Made by a program: the position numbers and the translations under genes. DNA of 64,000 nucleotides, from contig CAMPDV010001478.1 of NCBI GenBank assembly GCA_946699065.1, forward strand, positions 40,286-104,285. The letters run 5' to 3'. Numbering within the stretch: the first letter of the stretch is position 1; every line of letters begins with the position of its first letter. The notes below the pieces were generated by a model that saw only the letters and a list, made by a program, of their open reading frames with translations, was not told where the DNA came from and searched no databases. Of this stretch, positions 20,064-29,659 are shown piece by piece. The DNA is from Loxodes magnus. Lineage: Eukaryota; Ciliophora; Karyorelictea; Loxodida; Loxodidae.

Positions 20064-23012
20064 CTAATCATGACTTCCCGATACGATGAACTCTGAATCA
20101 CTGGATATAGCCACAGCATATACATAATGTGTGTGACCACTCATGGTCTTACAGGTACCTGTCTTGACGTCCCATAGTCTCACCGTATAATCATGACTTC
20201 CCGATACGATGAACTCTGAATTACAGGATATAGCCACAGCATATACAACACTAGTGTGACCACTCATGGTCTTACAGGTACCTGTCTTGACGTCCCATAG
20301 TCTCACCGTATAATCATGACTTCCCGATACGATGAACTCTGAATCACTGGATATAACCACAGATCTTACATAATCTGTGTGACCACTCATGGTCTTACAG
20401 GTACCTGTCTTGACGTCCCATAGTCTCACCGTATAATCATGACTTCCCGATACGATGAACTCTGAATTACAGGATATAGCCACAGCATATACATAATGTG
20501 TGTGACCACTCATGGTCTTACAGGTACCTGTCTTGACGTCCCATAGTCTCACCGTATAATCTACACTTCCCGATACGATGAACTCTGAATTACAGGATAT
20601 AGCCACAGCATATACATAATGTGTGTGACCACTCATGGTCTTACAGGTACCTGTCTTGACGTCCCATAGTCTCACCGTATAATCATGACTTCCCGATACG
20701 ATGAACTCTGAATCACTGGATATAGCCACAGCATATACATGACTAGTGTGACCACTCATGGTCTTACAGGTACCTGTCTTGACGTCCCATAGTCTCACCG
20801 TATAATCATGACTTCCCGATACGATGAACTCTGAATCACTGGATATAGCCACAGCATATACATAATGTGTGTGACCACTCATGGTCTTACAGGTACCTGT
20901 CTTGACGTCCCATAGTCTCACCGTATAATCTACACTTCCCGATACGATGAACTCTGAATCACTGGATATAGCCACAGCATATACATAATGTGTGTGACCA
21001 CTCATGGTCTTACAGGTACCTGTCTTGACGTCCCATAGTCTCACCGTATAATCATGACTTCCCGATACGATGAACTCTGAATCACTGGATATAGCCACAG
21101 CATATACATAATGTGTGTGACTACTCATGGTCTTACAGGTACCTGTCTTGACGTCCCATAGTCTCACCGTATAATCTACACTTCCCGATACGATGAACTC
21201 TGAATCACTGGATATAGCCACAGCATATACATTACTAGTGTGAACACTCATGGTCTTACAGGTACCTGTCTTGACGTCCCATAGTCTCACCGTATAATCA
21301 TGACTTCCCGATACGATGAACTCTGAATCACTGGATATTGCCACAGCATATACATGACTAGTGTGACCACTCATGGTCTTACAGGTACCTGTCTTGACGT
21401 CCCATAGTCTCACCGTATAATCATGACTTCCCGATACGATGAACTCTGAATCACTGGATATAGCCACAGCATATACATGACTAGTGTGACCACTCATGGT
21501 CTTACAGGTACCTGTCTTGACGTCCCATAGTCTCACCGTATAATCATGACTTCCCGATACGATGAACTCTGAATCACTGGATATAGCCACAGCATATACA
21601 TAATGTGTGTGACCACTCATGGTCTTACAGGTACCTGTCTTGACGTCCCATAGTCTCACCGTATAATCATGACTTCCCGATACGATGAACTCTGAATCAC
21701 TGGATATAGCCACAGCATATACATGACTAGTGTGACCACTCATGGTCTTACAGGTACCTGTCTTGACGTCCCATAGTCTCACCGTATAATCATGACTTCC
21801 CGATACGATGAACTCTGAATCACTGGATATAGCCACAGCATATACATAATGTGTGTGACTACTCATGGTCTTACAGGTACCTGTCTTGACGTCCCATAGT
21901 CTCACCGTATAATCATGACTTCCCGATACGATGAACTCTGAATCACTGGATATAGCCACAGCATATACATAATGTGTGTGACTACTCATGGTCTTACAGG
22001 TACCTGTCTTGACGTCCCATAGTCTCACCGTATAATCATGACTTCCCGATACGATGAACTCTGAATCACTGGATATAGCCACAGCATATACATAATGTGT
22101 GTGACTACTCATGGTCTTACAGGTACCTGTCTTGACGTCCCATAGTCTCACCGTATAATCATGACTTCCCGATACGATGAACTCTGAATCACTGGATATA
22201 GCCACAGCATATACATAATGTGTGTGACCACTCATGGTCTTACAGGTACCTGTCTTGACGTCCCATAGTCTCACCGTATAATCATGACTTCCCGATACGA
22301 TGAACTCTGAATCACTGGATATAGCCACAGCATATACATAATGTGTGTGACCACTCATGGTCTTACAGGTACCTGTCTTGACGTCCCATAGTCTCACCGT
22401 ATAATCATGACTTCCCGATACGATGAACTCTGAATCACTGGATATAGCCACAGCATATACATAATGTGTGTGACTACTCATGGTCTTACAGGTACCTGTC
22501 TTGACGTCCCATAGTCTCACCGTATAATCTACACTTCCCGATACGATGAACTCTGAATCACTGGATATAGCCACAGCATATACATTACTAGTGTGAACAC
22601 TCATGGTCTTACAGGTACCTGTCTTGACGTCCCATAGTCTCACCGTATAATCATGACTTCCCGATACGATGAACTCTGAATCACTGGATATAGCCACAGC
22701 ATATACATAATGTGTGTGACCACTCATGGTCTTACAGGTACCTGTCTTGACGTCCCATAGTCTCACCGTATAATCTACACTTCCCGATACGATGAACTCT
22801 GAATTACAGGATAACGCCACAGCATATACATAATGTGTGTGACCACTCATGGTCTTACAGGTACCTGTCTTGACGTCCCATAGTCTCACCGTATAATCAT
22901 GACTTCCCGATACGATGAACTCTGAATCACTGGATATAGCCACAGCATATACATAATGTGTGTGAACACTCATGGTCTTACAGGTACCTGTCTTGACGTC
23001 CCATAGTCTCAC
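20064..23012 (-). CDS. WD40 segment, 24 repeats
   Basis: A 982-residue open stretch. Landmarks: two VSN/V35 units (near 21,232 and 22,585) and three consecutive SHY units near 21.85-22.1 kb. A unique D-Y-V-R-S-V-V-I-S unit lies near 20,360 (Asp16, Arg19, Ser20, Val22) and shares Asp16 and Ser20 with type B units. It ends GSV (C25-N26), GHY, H35-D-TAG. Confidence 0.55.
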   Translation of the reverse strand: MRLWDVKTGTCKTMSVHTHYVYAVAISSDSEFIVSGSHDYTVRLWDVKTGTCKTMSGHTHYVYAVALSCNSEFIVSGSVDYTVRLWDVKTGTCKTMSGHTHYVYAVAISSDSEFIVSGSHDYTVRLWDVKTGTCKTMSVHTSNVYAVAISSDSEFIVSGSVDYTVRLWDVKTGTCKTMSSHTHYVYAVAISSDSEFIVSGSHDYTVRLWDVKTGTCKTMSGHTHYVYAVAISSDSEFIVSGSHDYTVRLWDVKTGTCKTMSGHTHYVYAVAISSDSEFIVSGSHDYTVRLWDVKTGTCKTMSSHTHYVYAVAISSDSEFIVSGSHDYTVRLWDVKTGTCKTMSSHTHYVYAVAISSDSEFIVSGSHDYTVRLWDVKTGTCKTMSSHTHYVYAVAISSDSEFIVSGSHDYTVRLWDVKTGTCKTMSGHTSHVYAVAISSDSEFIVSGSHDYTVRLWDVKTGTCKTMSGHTHYVYAVAISSDSEFIVSGSHDYTVRLWDVKTGTCKTMSGHTSHVYAVAISSDSEFIVSGSHDYTVRLWDVKTGTCKTMSGHTSHVYAVAISSDSEFIVSGSHDYTVRLWDVKTGTCKTMSVHTSNVYAVAISSDSEFIVSGSVDYTVRLWDVKTGTCKTMSSHTHYVYAVAISSDSEFIVSGSHDYTVRLWDVKTGTCKTMSGHTHYVYAVAISSDSEFIVSGSVDYTVRLWDVKTGTCKTMSGHTHYVYAVAISSDSEFIVSGSHDYTVRLWDVKTGTCKTMSGHTSHVYAVAISSDSEFIVSGSHDYTVRLWDVKTGTCKTMSGHTHYVYAVAISCNSEFIVSGSVDYTVRLWDVKTGTCKTMSGHTHYVYAVAISCNSEFIVSGSHDYTVRLWDVKTGTCKTMSGHTDYVRSVVISSDSEFIVSGSHDYTVRLWDVKTGTCKTMSGHTSVVYAVAISCNSEFIVSGSHDYTVRLWDVKTGTCKTMSGHTHYVYAVAISSDSEFIVSGSHD

Positions 23013-23015
23013 CGT

Positions 23016-24365
23016 CTAATCATGACTTCCCGATACGATGAACTCTGAATCACTGGATATTGCCACAGCATATACATAATGTGTGTGACCACTCATGGTC
23101 TTACAGGTACCTGTCTTGACGTCCCATAGTCTCACCATATAATCTGAACTTCCCGATACGATGAACTCTGAATCACTGGATATAGCCACAGCATATACAA
23201 CACTAGTGTGACCACTCATGGTCTTACAGGTACCTGTCTTGACGTCCCATAGTCTCACCGTATAATCATGACTTCCCGATACGATGAACTCTGAATCACT
23301 GGATATAGCCACAGCATATACATGACTAGTGTGACCACTCATGGTCTTACAGGTACCTGTCTTGACGTCCCATAGTCTCACCGTATAATCATGACTTCCC
23401 GATACGATGAACTCTGAATCACTGGATATAGCCACAGCATATACATAATGTGTGTGACCACTCATGGTCTTACAGGTACCTGTCTTGACGTCCCATAGTC
23501 TCACCGTATAATCATGACTTCCCGATACGATGAACTCTGAATCACTGGATATAGCCACAGCATATACATGACTAGTGTGACCACTCATGGTCTTACAGGT
23601 ACCTGTCTTGACGTCCCATAGTCTCACCGTATAATCATGACTTCCCGATACGATGAACTCTGAATCACTGGATATAGCCACAGCATATACATAATGTGTG
23701 TGACTACTCATGGTCTTACAGGTACCTGTCTTGACGTCCCATAGTCTCACCGTATAATCATGACTTCCCGATACGATGAACTCTGAATCACTGGATATAG
23801 CCACAGCATATACATAATGTGTGTGACTACTCATGGTCTTACAGGTACCTGTCTTGACGTCCCATAGTCTCACCGTATAATCATGACTTCCCGATACGAT
23901 GAACTCTGAATCACTGGATATAGCCACAGCATATACATAATGTGTGTGACTACTCATGGTCTTACAGGTACCTGTCTTGACGTCCCATAGTCTCACCGTA
24001 TAATCATGACTTCCCGATACGATGAACTCTGAATCACTGGATATAGCCACAGCATATACATAATGTGTGTGACTACTCATGGTCTTACAGGTACCTGTCT
24101 TGACGTCCCATAGTCTCACCGTATAATCATGACTTCCCGATACGATGAACTCTGAATCACTGGATATAGCCACAGCATATACATAATGTGTGTGACTACT
24201 CATGGTCTTACAGGTACCTGTCTTGACGTCCCATAGTCTCACCGTATAATCATGACTTCCCGATACGATGAACTCTGAATCACTGGATATAGCCACAGCA
24301 TATACATAATGTGTGTGACCACTCATGGTCTTACAGGTACCTGTCTTGACGTCCCATAGTCTCAC
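23016..24365 (-). CDS. WD40 segment, 11 repeats (duplicate of 26954-28303)
   Basis: Order GHY, SHY five times in a row, GSH, GHY, GSH, GSV (S35, Met38), GHY. The protein is identical to the segment at 26954-28303, and both lie in the 32-unit tandem duplication. The run of five S13 units is the longest for that residue in type A DNA. Confidence 0.55.
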   Translation of the reverse strand: MRLWDVKTGTCKTMSGHTHYVYAVAISSDSEFIVSGSHDYTVRLWDVKTGTCKTMSSHTHYVYAVAISSDSEFIVSGSHDYTVRLWDVKTGTCKTMSSHTHYVYAVAISSDSEFIVSGSHDYTVRLWDVKTGTCKTMSSHTHYVYAVAISSDSEFIVSGSHDYTVRLWDVKTGTCKTMSSHTHYVYAVAISSDSEFIVSGSHDYTVRLWDVKTGTCKTMSSHTHYVYAVAISSDSEFIVSGSHDYTVRLWDVKTGTCKTMSGHTSHVYAVAISSDSEFIVSGSHDYTVRLWDVKTGTCKTMSGHTHYVYAVAISSDSEFIVSGSHDYTVRLWDVKTGTCKTMSGHTSHVYAVAISSDSEFIVSGSHDYTVRLWDVKTGTCKTMSGHTSVVYAVAISSDSEFIVSGSSDYMVRLWDVKTGTCKTMSGHTHYVYAVAISSDSEFIVSGSHD

Positions 24366-24368
24366 CGT

Positions 24369-25718
24369 CTAATCATGACTTCCCGATACGATGAACTCTG
24401 AATCACTGGATATAGCCACAGCATATACATAATGTGTGTGACCACTCATGGTCTTACAGGTACCTGTCTTGACGTCCCATAGTCTCACCGTATAATCATG
24501 ACTTCCCGATACGATGAACTCTGAATTACAGGATATAGCCACAGCATATACAACACTAGTGTGACCACTCATGGTCTTACAGGTACCTGTCTTGACGTCC
24601 CATAGTCTCACCGTATAATCATGACTTCCCGATACGATGAACTCTGAATCACTGGATATAGCCACAGCATATACATTACTAGTGTGAACACTCATGGTCT
24701 TACAGGTACCTGTCTTGACGTCCCATAGTCTCACCGTATAATCATGACTTCCCGATACGATGAACTCTGAATCACTGGATATAGCCACAGCATATACATA
24801 ATGTGTGTGACTACTCATGGTCTTACAGGTACCTGTCTTGACGTCCCATAGTCTCACCGTATAATCATGACTTCCCGATACGATGAACTCTGAATCACTG
24901 GATATAGCCACAGCATATACATGACTAGTGTGACCACTCATGGTCTTACAGGTACCTGTCTTGACGTCCCATAGTCTCACCGTATAATCATGACTTCCCG
25001 ATACGATGAACTCTGAATCACTGGATATAGCCACAGCATATACATGACTAGTGTGACCACTCATGGTCTTACAGGTACCTGTCTTGACGTCCCATAGTCT
25101 CACCGTATAATCATGACTTCCCGATACGATGAACTCTGAATCACTGGATATAGCCACAGCATATACAACACTAGTGTGACCACTCATGGTCTTACAGGTA
25201 CCTGTCTTGACGTCCCATAGTCTCACCGTATAATCATGACTTCCCGATACGATGAACTCTGAATCACTGGATATAGCCACAGCATATACATGACTAGTGT
25301 GACCACTCATGGTCTTACAGGTACCTGTCTTGACGTCCCATAGTCTCACCGTATAATCATGACTTCCCGATACGATGAACTCTGAATCACTGGATATAGC
25401 CACAGCATATACATAATGTGTGTGACTACTCATGGTCTTACAGGTACCTGTCTTGACGTCCCATAGTCTCACCGTATAATCATGACTTCCCGATACGATG
25501 AACTCTGAATCACTGGATATAGCCACAGCATATACATAATGTGTGTGACTACTCATGGTCTTACAGGTACCTGTCTTGACGTCCCATAGTCTCACCGTAT
25601 AATCATGACTTCCCGATACGATGAACTCTGAATCACTGGATATAGCCACAGCATATACATAATGTGTGTGACCACTCATGGTCTTACAGGTACCTGTCTT
25701 GACGTCCCATAGTCTCAC
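24369..25718 (-). CDS. WD40 segment, 11 repeats (duplicate of 28307-29656)
   Basis: Order GHY, SHY, SHY, GSH, GSV, GSH, GSH, SHY, VSN (H35), GSV (C25-N26), GHY. It is identical in protein to 28307-29656. The two TAG codons that bound it are duplicated with it. Confidence 0.55.
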   Translation of the reverse strand: MRLWDVKTGTCKTMSGHTHYVYAVAISSDSEFIVSGSHDYTVRLWDVKTGTCKTMSSHTHYVYAVAISSDSEFIVSGSHDYTVRLWDVKTGTCKTMSSHTHYVYAVAISSDSEFIVSGSHDYTVRLWDVKTGTCKTMSGHTSHVYAVAISSDSEFIVSGSHDYTVRLWDVKTGTCKTMSGHTSVVYAVAISSDSEFIVSGSHDYTVRLWDVKTGTCKTMSGHTSHVYAVAISSDSEFIVSGSHDYTVRLWDVKTGTCKTMSGHTSHVYAVAISSDSEFIVSGSHDYTVRLWDVKTGTCKTMSSHTHYVYAVAISSDSEFIVSGSHDYTVRLWDVKTGTCKTMSVHTSNVYAVAISSDSEFIVSGSHDYTVRLWDVKTGTCKTMSGHTSVVYAVAISCNSEFIVSGSHDYTVRLWDVKTGTCKTMSGHTHYVYAVAISSDSEFIVSGSHD

Positions 25719-25721
25719 CGT

Positions 25722-26291
25722 CTAATCATGACTTCCCGATACGATGAACTCTGAATCACTGGATATAGCCACAGCATATACATAATGTGTGTGACCACTC
25801 ATGGTCTTACAGGTACCTGTCTTGACGTCCCATAGTCTCACCGTATAATCATGACTTCCCGATACGATGAACTCTGAATTACAGGATATAGCCACAGCAT
25901 ATACATAATGTGTGTGACCACTCATGGTCTTACAGGTACCTGTCTTGACGTCCCATAGTCTCACCGTATAATCATGACTTCCCGATACGATGAACTCTGA
26001 ATCACTGGATATTGCCACAGCATATACATAATGTGTGTGACTACTCATGGTCTTACAGGTACCTGTCTTGACGTCCCATAGTCTCACCGTATAATCATGA
26101 CTTCCCGATACGATGAACTCTGAATCACTGGATATAGCCACAGCATATACATAATGTGTGTGACCACTCATGGTCTTACAGGTACCTGTCTTGACGTCCC
26201 ATAGTCTCACCGTATAATCATGACTTCCCGATACGATGAACTCTGAATTACAGGATATAGCCACAGCATATACATACACTAGTGTGACCAC
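25722..26291 (-). CDS. WD40 segment, 4.5 repeats, entered through a +1 frameshift
   Basis: From Y-V-Y-A-V onward it is normal WD40: a C25-N26 unit, GHY, SHY, GHY (C25-N26), GHY, ending D-TAG. The first five residues (26,277-26,291) are out of frame because of an extra base near 26,273-26,277 (catacacta instead of caacacta). They should not be counted as protein. Confidence 0.45.
   Translation of the reverse strand: MVTLVYVYAVAISCNSEFIVSGSHDYTVRLWDVKTGTCKTMSGHTHYVYAVAISSDSEFIVSGSHDYTVRLWDVKTGTCKTMSSHTHYVYAVAISSDSEFIVSGSHDYTVRLWDVKTGTCKTMSGHTHYVYAVAISCNSEFIVSGSHDYTVRLWDVKTGTCKTMSGHTHYVYAVAISSDSEFIVSGSHD
26273..26277 (-). other. +1 insertion at a hairpin variable site
   Basis: The plus strand reads catacacta where units have caacacta (SV) or cataatgtg (HY). 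The extra base looks like a join between two unit alleles. It shifts the frame and creates C-I-C-C-G on the minus strand. Confidence 0.75.
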
Positions 26292-26464
26292 TCATGGTCT
26301 TACAGGTACCTGTCTTGACGTCCCATAGTCTCACCGTATAATCATGACTTCCCGATACGATGAACTCTGAATCACTGGATATAGCCACAGCATATACAAC
26401 ACTAGTGTGACCACTCATGGTCTTACAGGTACCTGTCTTGACGTCCCATAGTCTCACCGTATAA

Positions 26465-26950
26465 TCATACACTTCCCGATACGATGAACTCTGAATCACT
26501 GGATATAGCCACAGCATATACATGACTAGTGTGACCACTCATGGTCTTACAGGTACCTGTCTTGACGTCCCATAGTCTCACCGTATAATCATGACTTCCC
26601 GATACGATGAACTCTGAATCACTGGATATAGCCACAGCATATACATAATGTGTGTGACCACTCATGGTCTTACAGGTACCTGTCTTGACGTCCCATAGTC
26701 TCACCGTATAATCTACACTTCCCGATACGATGAACTCTGAATTACAGGATAACGCCACAGCATATACATAATGTGTGTGACCACTCATGGTCTTACAGGT
26801 ACCTGTCTTGACGTCCCATAGTCTCACCGTATAATCATGACTTCCCGATACGATGAACTCTGAATCACTGGATATAGCCACAGCATATACATAATGTGTG
26901 TGAACACTCATGGTCTTACAGGTACCTGTCTTGACGTCCCATAGTCTCAC
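26465..26950 (-). CDS. WD40 segment, 4 repeats, ended by an insertion-made TGA
   Basis: Order VHY, GHY (L23, C25-N26, V35), GHY, GSH. It then reads S-G-S-V followed by TGA at 26,465-26,467. That stop arises only because of the extra base in catacactt at 26,467-26,471. Skipping one base would restore V-D-Y-T-V. It is unrelated to the array's normal TAG borders. Confidence 0.45.
   Translation of the reverse strand: MRLWDVKTGTCKTMSVHTHYVYAVAISSDSEFIVSGSHDYTVRLWDVKTGTCKTMSGHTHYVYAVALSCNSEFIVSGSVDYTVRLWDVKTGTCKTMSGHTHYVYAVAISSDSEFIVSGSHDYTVRLWDVKTGTCKTMSGHTSHVYAVAISSDSEFIVSGSV
26467..26471 (-). other. +1 insertion at the position-35 variable site
   Basis: The plus strand reads atcatacactt, a fusion of atcatgactt (His35) and atctacactt (Val35). 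The minus strand becomes GTA-TGA-TTA; skipping one base gives V-D-Y-T. The duplicate copy at about 30,405 has the plain His35 form. Confidence 0.75.
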
Positions 26951-26953
26951 CGT

Positions 26954-28303
26954 CTAATCATGACTTCCCGATACGATGAACTCTGAATCACTGGATATTG
27001 CCACAGCATATACATAATGTGTGTGACCACTCATGGTCTTACAGGTACCTGTCTTGACGTCCCATAGTCTCACCATATAATCTGAACTTCCCGATACGAT
27101 GAACTCTGAATCACTGGATATAGCCACAGCATATACAACACTAGTGTGACCACTCATGGTCTTACAGGTACCTGTCTTGACGTCCCATAGTCTCACCGTA
27201 TAATCATGACTTCCCGATACGATGAACTCTGAATCACTGGATATAGCCACAGCATATACATGACTAGTGTGACCACTCATGGTCTTACAGGTACCTGTCT
27301 TGACGTCCCATAGTCTCACCGTATAATCATGACTTCCCGATACGATGAACTCTGAATCACTGGATATAGCCACAGCATATACATAATGTGTGTGACCACT
27401 CATGGTCTTACAGGTACCTGTCTTGACGTCCCATAGTCTCACCGTATAATCATGACTTCCCGATACGATGAACTCTGAATCACTGGATATAGCCACAGCA
27501 TATACATGACTAGTGTGACCACTCATGGTCTTACAGGTACCTGTCTTGACGTCCCATAGTCTCACCGTATAATCATGACTTCCCGATACGATGAACTCTG
27601 AATCACTGGATATAGCCACAGCATATACATAATGTGTGTGACTACTCATGGTCTTACAGGTACCTGTCTTGACGTCCCATAGTCTCACCGTATAATCATG
27701 ACTTCCCGATACGATGAACTCTGAATCACTGGATATAGCCACAGCATATACATAATGTGTGTGACTACTCATGGTCTTACAGGTACCTGTCTTGACGTCC
27801 CATAGTCTCACCGTATAATCATGACTTCCCGATACGATGAACTCTGAATCACTGGATATAGCCACAGCATATACATAATGTGTGTGACTACTCATGGTCT
27901 TACAGGTACCTGTCTTGACGTCCCATAGTCTCACCGTATAATCATGACTTCCCGATACGATGAACTCTGAATCACTGGATATAGCCACAGCATATACATA
28001 ATGTGTGTGACTACTCATGGTCTTACAGGTACCTGTCTTGACGTCCCATAGTCTCACCGTATAATCATGACTTCCCGATACGATGAACTCTGAATCACTG
28101 GATATAGCCACAGCATATACATAATGTGTGTGACTACTCATGGTCTTACAGGTACCTGTCTTGACGTCCCATAGTCTCACCGTATAATCATGACTTCCCG
28201 ATACGATGAACTCTGAATCACTGGATATAGCCACAGCATATACATAATGTGTGTGACCACTCATGGTCTTACAGGTACCTGTCTTGACGTCCCATAGTCT
28301 CAC
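26954..28303 (-). CDS. WD40 segment, 11 repeats (second copy of 23016-24365)
   Basis: Same unit order as the first copy, including five SHY units (27.6-28.1 kb) and the S35/Met38 unit at about 27,074. The offset from the first copy is 3,938 bp, that is 32 units plus the two inserted bases in between. Confidence 0.55.
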   Translation of the reverse strand: MRLWDVKTGTCKTMSGHTHYVYAVAISSDSEFIVSGSHDYTVRLWDVKTGTCKTMSSHTHYVYAVAISSDSEFIVSGSHDYTVRLWDVKTGTCKTMSSHTHYVYAVAISSDSEFIVSGSHDYTVRLWDVKTGTCKTMSSHTHYVYAVAISSDSEFIVSGSHDYTVRLWDVKTGTCKTMSSHTHYVYAVAISSDSEFIVSGSHDYTVRLWDVKTGTCKTMSSHTHYVYAVAISSDSEFIVSGSHDYTVRLWDVKTGTCKTMSGHTSHVYAVAISSDSEFIVSGSHDYTVRLWDVKTGTCKTMSGHTHYVYAVAISSDSEFIVSGSHDYTVRLWDVKTGTCKTMSGHTSHVYAVAISSDSEFIVSGSHDYTVRLWDVKTGTCKTMSGHTSVVYAVAISSDSEFIVSGSSDYMVRLWDVKTGTCKTMSGHTHYVYAVAISSDSEFIVSGSHD

Positions 28304-28306
28304 CGT

Positions 28307-29656
28307 CTAATCATGACTTCCCGATACGATGAACTCTGAATCACTGGATATAGCCACAGCATATACATAATGTGTGTGACCACTCATGGTCTTACAGGTA
28401 CCTGTCTTGACGTCCCATAGTCTCACCGTATAATCATGACTTCCCGATACGATGAACTCTGAATTACAGGATATAGCCACAGCATATACAACACTAGTGT
28501 GACCACTCATGGTCTTACAGGTACCTGTCTTGACGTCCCATAGTCTCACCGTATAATCATGACTTCCCGATACGATGAACTCTGAATCACTGGATATAGC
28601 CACAGCATATACATTACTAGTGTGAACACTCATGGTCTTACAGGTACCTGTCTTGACGTCCCATAGTCTCACCGTATAATCATGACTTCCCGATACGATG
28701 AACTCTGAATCACTGGATATAGCCACAGCATATACATAATGTGTGTGACTACTCATGGTCTTACAGGTACCTGTCTTGACGTCCCATAGTCTCACCGTAT
28801 AATCATGACTTCCCGATACGATGAACTCTGAATCACTGGATATAGCCACAGCATATACATGACTAGTGTGACCACTCATGGTCTTACAGGTACCTGTCTT
28901 GACGTCCCATAGTCTCACCGTATAATCATGACTTCCCGATACGATGAACTCTGAATCACTGGATATAGCCACAGCATATACATGACTAGTGTGACCACTC
29001 ATGGTCTTACAGGTACCTGTCTTGACGTCCCATAGTCTCACCGTATAATCATGACTTCCCGATACGATGAACTCTGAATCACTGGATATAGCCACAGCAT
29101 ATACAACACTAGTGTGACCACTCATGGTCTTACAGGTACCTGTCTTGACGTCCCATAGTCTCACCGTATAATCATGACTTCCCGATACGATGAACTCTGA
29201 ATCACTGGATATAGCCACAGCATATACATGACTAGTGTGACCACTCATGGTCTTACAGGTACCTGTCTTGACGTCCCATAGTCTCACCGTATAATCATGA
29301 CTTCCCGATACGATGAACTCTGAATCACTGGATATAGCCACAGCATATACATAATGTGTGTGACTACTCATGGTCTTACAGGTACCTGTCTTGACGTCCC
29401 ATAGTCTCACCGTATAATCATGACTTCCCGATACGATGAACTCTGAATCACTGGATATAGCCACAGCATATACATAATGTGTGTGACTACTCATGGTCTT
29501 ACAGGTACCTGTCTTGACGTCCCATAGTCTCACCGTATAATCATGACTTCCCGATACGATGAACTCTGAATCACTGGATATAGCCACAGCATATACATAA
29601 TGTGTGTGACCACTCATGGTCTTACAGGTACCTGTCTTGACGTCCCATAGTCTCAC
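28307..29656 (-). CDS. WD40 segment, 11 repeats (second copy of 24369-25718)
   Basis: Identical unit order to the first copy, including the VSN unit (near 28,615) with H35 rather than the V35 that goes with VSN at 19.0, 21.2 and 22.6 kb. The shared exception supports copying rather than convergence. Confidence 0.55.
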   Translation of the reverse strand: MRLWDVKTGTCKTMSGHTHYVYAVAISSDSEFIVSGSHDYTVRLWDVKTGTCKTMSSHTHYVYAVAISSDSEFIVSGSHDYTVRLWDVKTGTCKTMSSHTHYVYAVAISSDSEFIVSGSHDYTVRLWDVKTGTCKTMSGHTSHVYAVAISSDSEFIVSGSHDYTVRLWDVKTGTCKTMSGHTSVVYAVAISSDSEFIVSGSHDYTVRLWDVKTGTCKTMSGHTSHVYAVAISSDSEFIVSGSHDYTVRLWDVKTGTCKTMSGHTSHVYAVAISSDSEFIVSGSHDYTVRLWDVKTGTCKTMSSHTHYVYAVAISSDSEFIVSGSHDYTVRLWDVKTGTCKTMSVHTSNVYAVAISSDSEFIVSGSHDYTVRLWDVKTGTCKTMSGHTSVVYAVAISCNSEFIVSGSHDYTVRLWDVKTGTCKTMSGHTHYVYAVAISSDSEFIVSGSHD

Positions 29657-29659
29657 CGT

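Larger units (their letters stand above)
22598..26535. repeat. 32-unit tandem duplication, copy 1
   Basis: It matches copy 2 at an offset of 3,938 bp, falling to 3,936 bp (32 x 123) to the right of the two inserted bases at 26,273-26,277 and 26,467-26,471. Similarity begins at about 22,598, after a mismatch in gtgaacac versus gtgaccac, and runs to about 26,713. Three position-37 TAG codons (23,016, 24,369, 25,722) are shared. Confidence 0.85.
26248..26538 (-). pseudogene. Short WD40 stretch between two +1 insertions, flanks out of frame
   Basis: Only the middle (about 26,275-26,466) reads as WD40: D-Y-T-V-R-L-W through one GSV unit to G-H-T-S-V. Both ends are frameshifted translations. The two extra bases lie at 26,273-26,277 and 26,467-26,471, 1.6 units apart. 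The duplicate copy at 30.2-30.4 kb lacks both. Confidence 0.4.

Noticed and set aside
25722-26291. An alternative start M-V-T-L-V
   Set aside because: The first five residues are out of frame with the array upstream of the +1 insertion; the true frame is recovered at Y-V-Y-A-V.
26248-26538. A separate 96-residue protein with a novel N-terminus
   Set aside because: The novel ends are frameshifted WD40 sequence produced by the two +1 insertions.
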